This document shows positions 63,273-64,000 of a stretch of DNA of 64,000 nt, piece by piece (the stretch's first letter is position 1; each line of letters begins with the position of its first letter). The stretch lies in contig JBITNC010000001.1 in the NCBI GenBank assembly GCA_050084985.1, positions 210,490,001 to 210,554,000 on the forward strand. Direction: 5' to 3'. Under the pieces are notes generated by a model. It made no database searches. It worked only from the letters and a program-made list of their open reading frames with translations, and was not told where the DNA came from. The position numbers and the translations under genes were made by a program. The DNA comes from Nageia nagi (taxonomy: Eukaryota; Pinophyta).

Positions 63273-64000
63273 TTATAGCCAAAATAATAATTTATTAAGG
63301 TTATTTAATAAATTCAATTTAACCAAATAACAACAAAATAGAAATAAATAATAATGACATGAAATATGATAATGATCCTAATTGATCTTGACCTATCAAC
63401 CTAGATTAACAAAGCATACAAACTTGTACTTTATGTATCATGATAAATAAAGATGATATTTATCCCAAAGGTGATGAATGATAAGTTACCCTAATTGAAG
63501 GAGCCACCAATCCAAACTCAACCCAACAATAACACTAGGATCCCAATGGTATCACCTACTTACCTTTCCAATTTTTCTTAACCCTTTGCTATATGTTGTT
63601 GATATCCCATTGAAGATCAGAATATCACACATAATGGGTTTGAAAGATCATAGTAATGCAAAGCTTAGTGTATAAACAAATCTATATATGATAGGTGATG
63701 TTGAGAAACATTGATTAATAATAACATAAGTATATTACCACCTATTAAGGATTCTATATCATGTCATGATTAATCATACATAACCCCTATACCTTTATAG
63801 ATAGTAGGTCTAGTGCCAAGGCTCCTCCTTGGGATTATGGTGCATGTAGGCCAAGAATCCTTCTTGGTCTTATCTTCAAACTAACATATTATCATAAAAC
63901 ATAAAGATAGGTAAGTGTGCACACTAATAAGTGTAATTAATTAATTAAATAAAATGAATTATTACAAATACCTTAAAGGGTGTATTATAATTAAGTTAAA
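63273..64000. other. No gene seen
   Basis: AT-rich sequence to the window end with no recognised repeat or frame. Confidence 0.5.

Overview
The window looks like nuclear DNA of a seed plant with a large, transposon-filled genome. It is very AT-rich (below 30% GC by eye), has almost no CG dinucleotides, and every recognisable coding stretch belongs to a decayed plant retrotransposon. I found no intact host gene, rRNA gene or functional tRNA gene. CG, CAG and CTG are strongly depleted, and stop codons in the dead polyproteins often sit where the family has Gln (CAG to TAG). This points to long-term CG/CHG cytosine methylation followed by deamination. An unusually AT-rich, heavily methylated gymnosperm such as Welwitschia would fit, but the sequence does not prove the species.

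Layout. 1-9,985: old repeat debris with a few unrecognised decayed reading frames and one LTR-like end (6,601-6,857). 9,986-10,652: start of another LTR, interrupted by a Ty3/gypsy element at 10,653-17,351 that has two LTRs, an ATGAT target duplication, primer and polypurine sites, and gag, protease, RT and two RNase H domains, but no integrase. 17,357-24,340: degraded repeats, including one arm of an inverted repeat pair.

24,341-53,706 is best read as a minus-strand Tat-type Ty3/gypsy element of about 29 kb, or two related elements. On the minus strand the order is 5' LTR (53,706-52,784), primer site, leader, gag, protease, RT, RNase H, archaeal-type RNase H, integrase, an unrecognised extra sense frame (42,790-41,640), an imperfect tandem repeat, an antisense frame with a plant mobile domain (36,500-38,470, plus strand), a nested LINE (30,049-34,950, plus strand), a polypurine tract and the 3' LTR (25,258-24,341).

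54,045-63,272: two copies of a 0.75-0.77 kb repeat flank a Ty1/copia element (55,386-61,169) with short LTRs, a methionine-initiator primer site and a full but broken gag-pol. Its leader carries a tRNA-derived, SINE-like head followed by a hairpin. A perfect copy of the plant initiator-Met primer binding site at 62,379-62,390 marks a further truncated element.

Nothing here is likely to make a functional protein. The value of the window is as a record of nested insertion, methylation-driven decay and extra genes carried by Tat-lineage elements.
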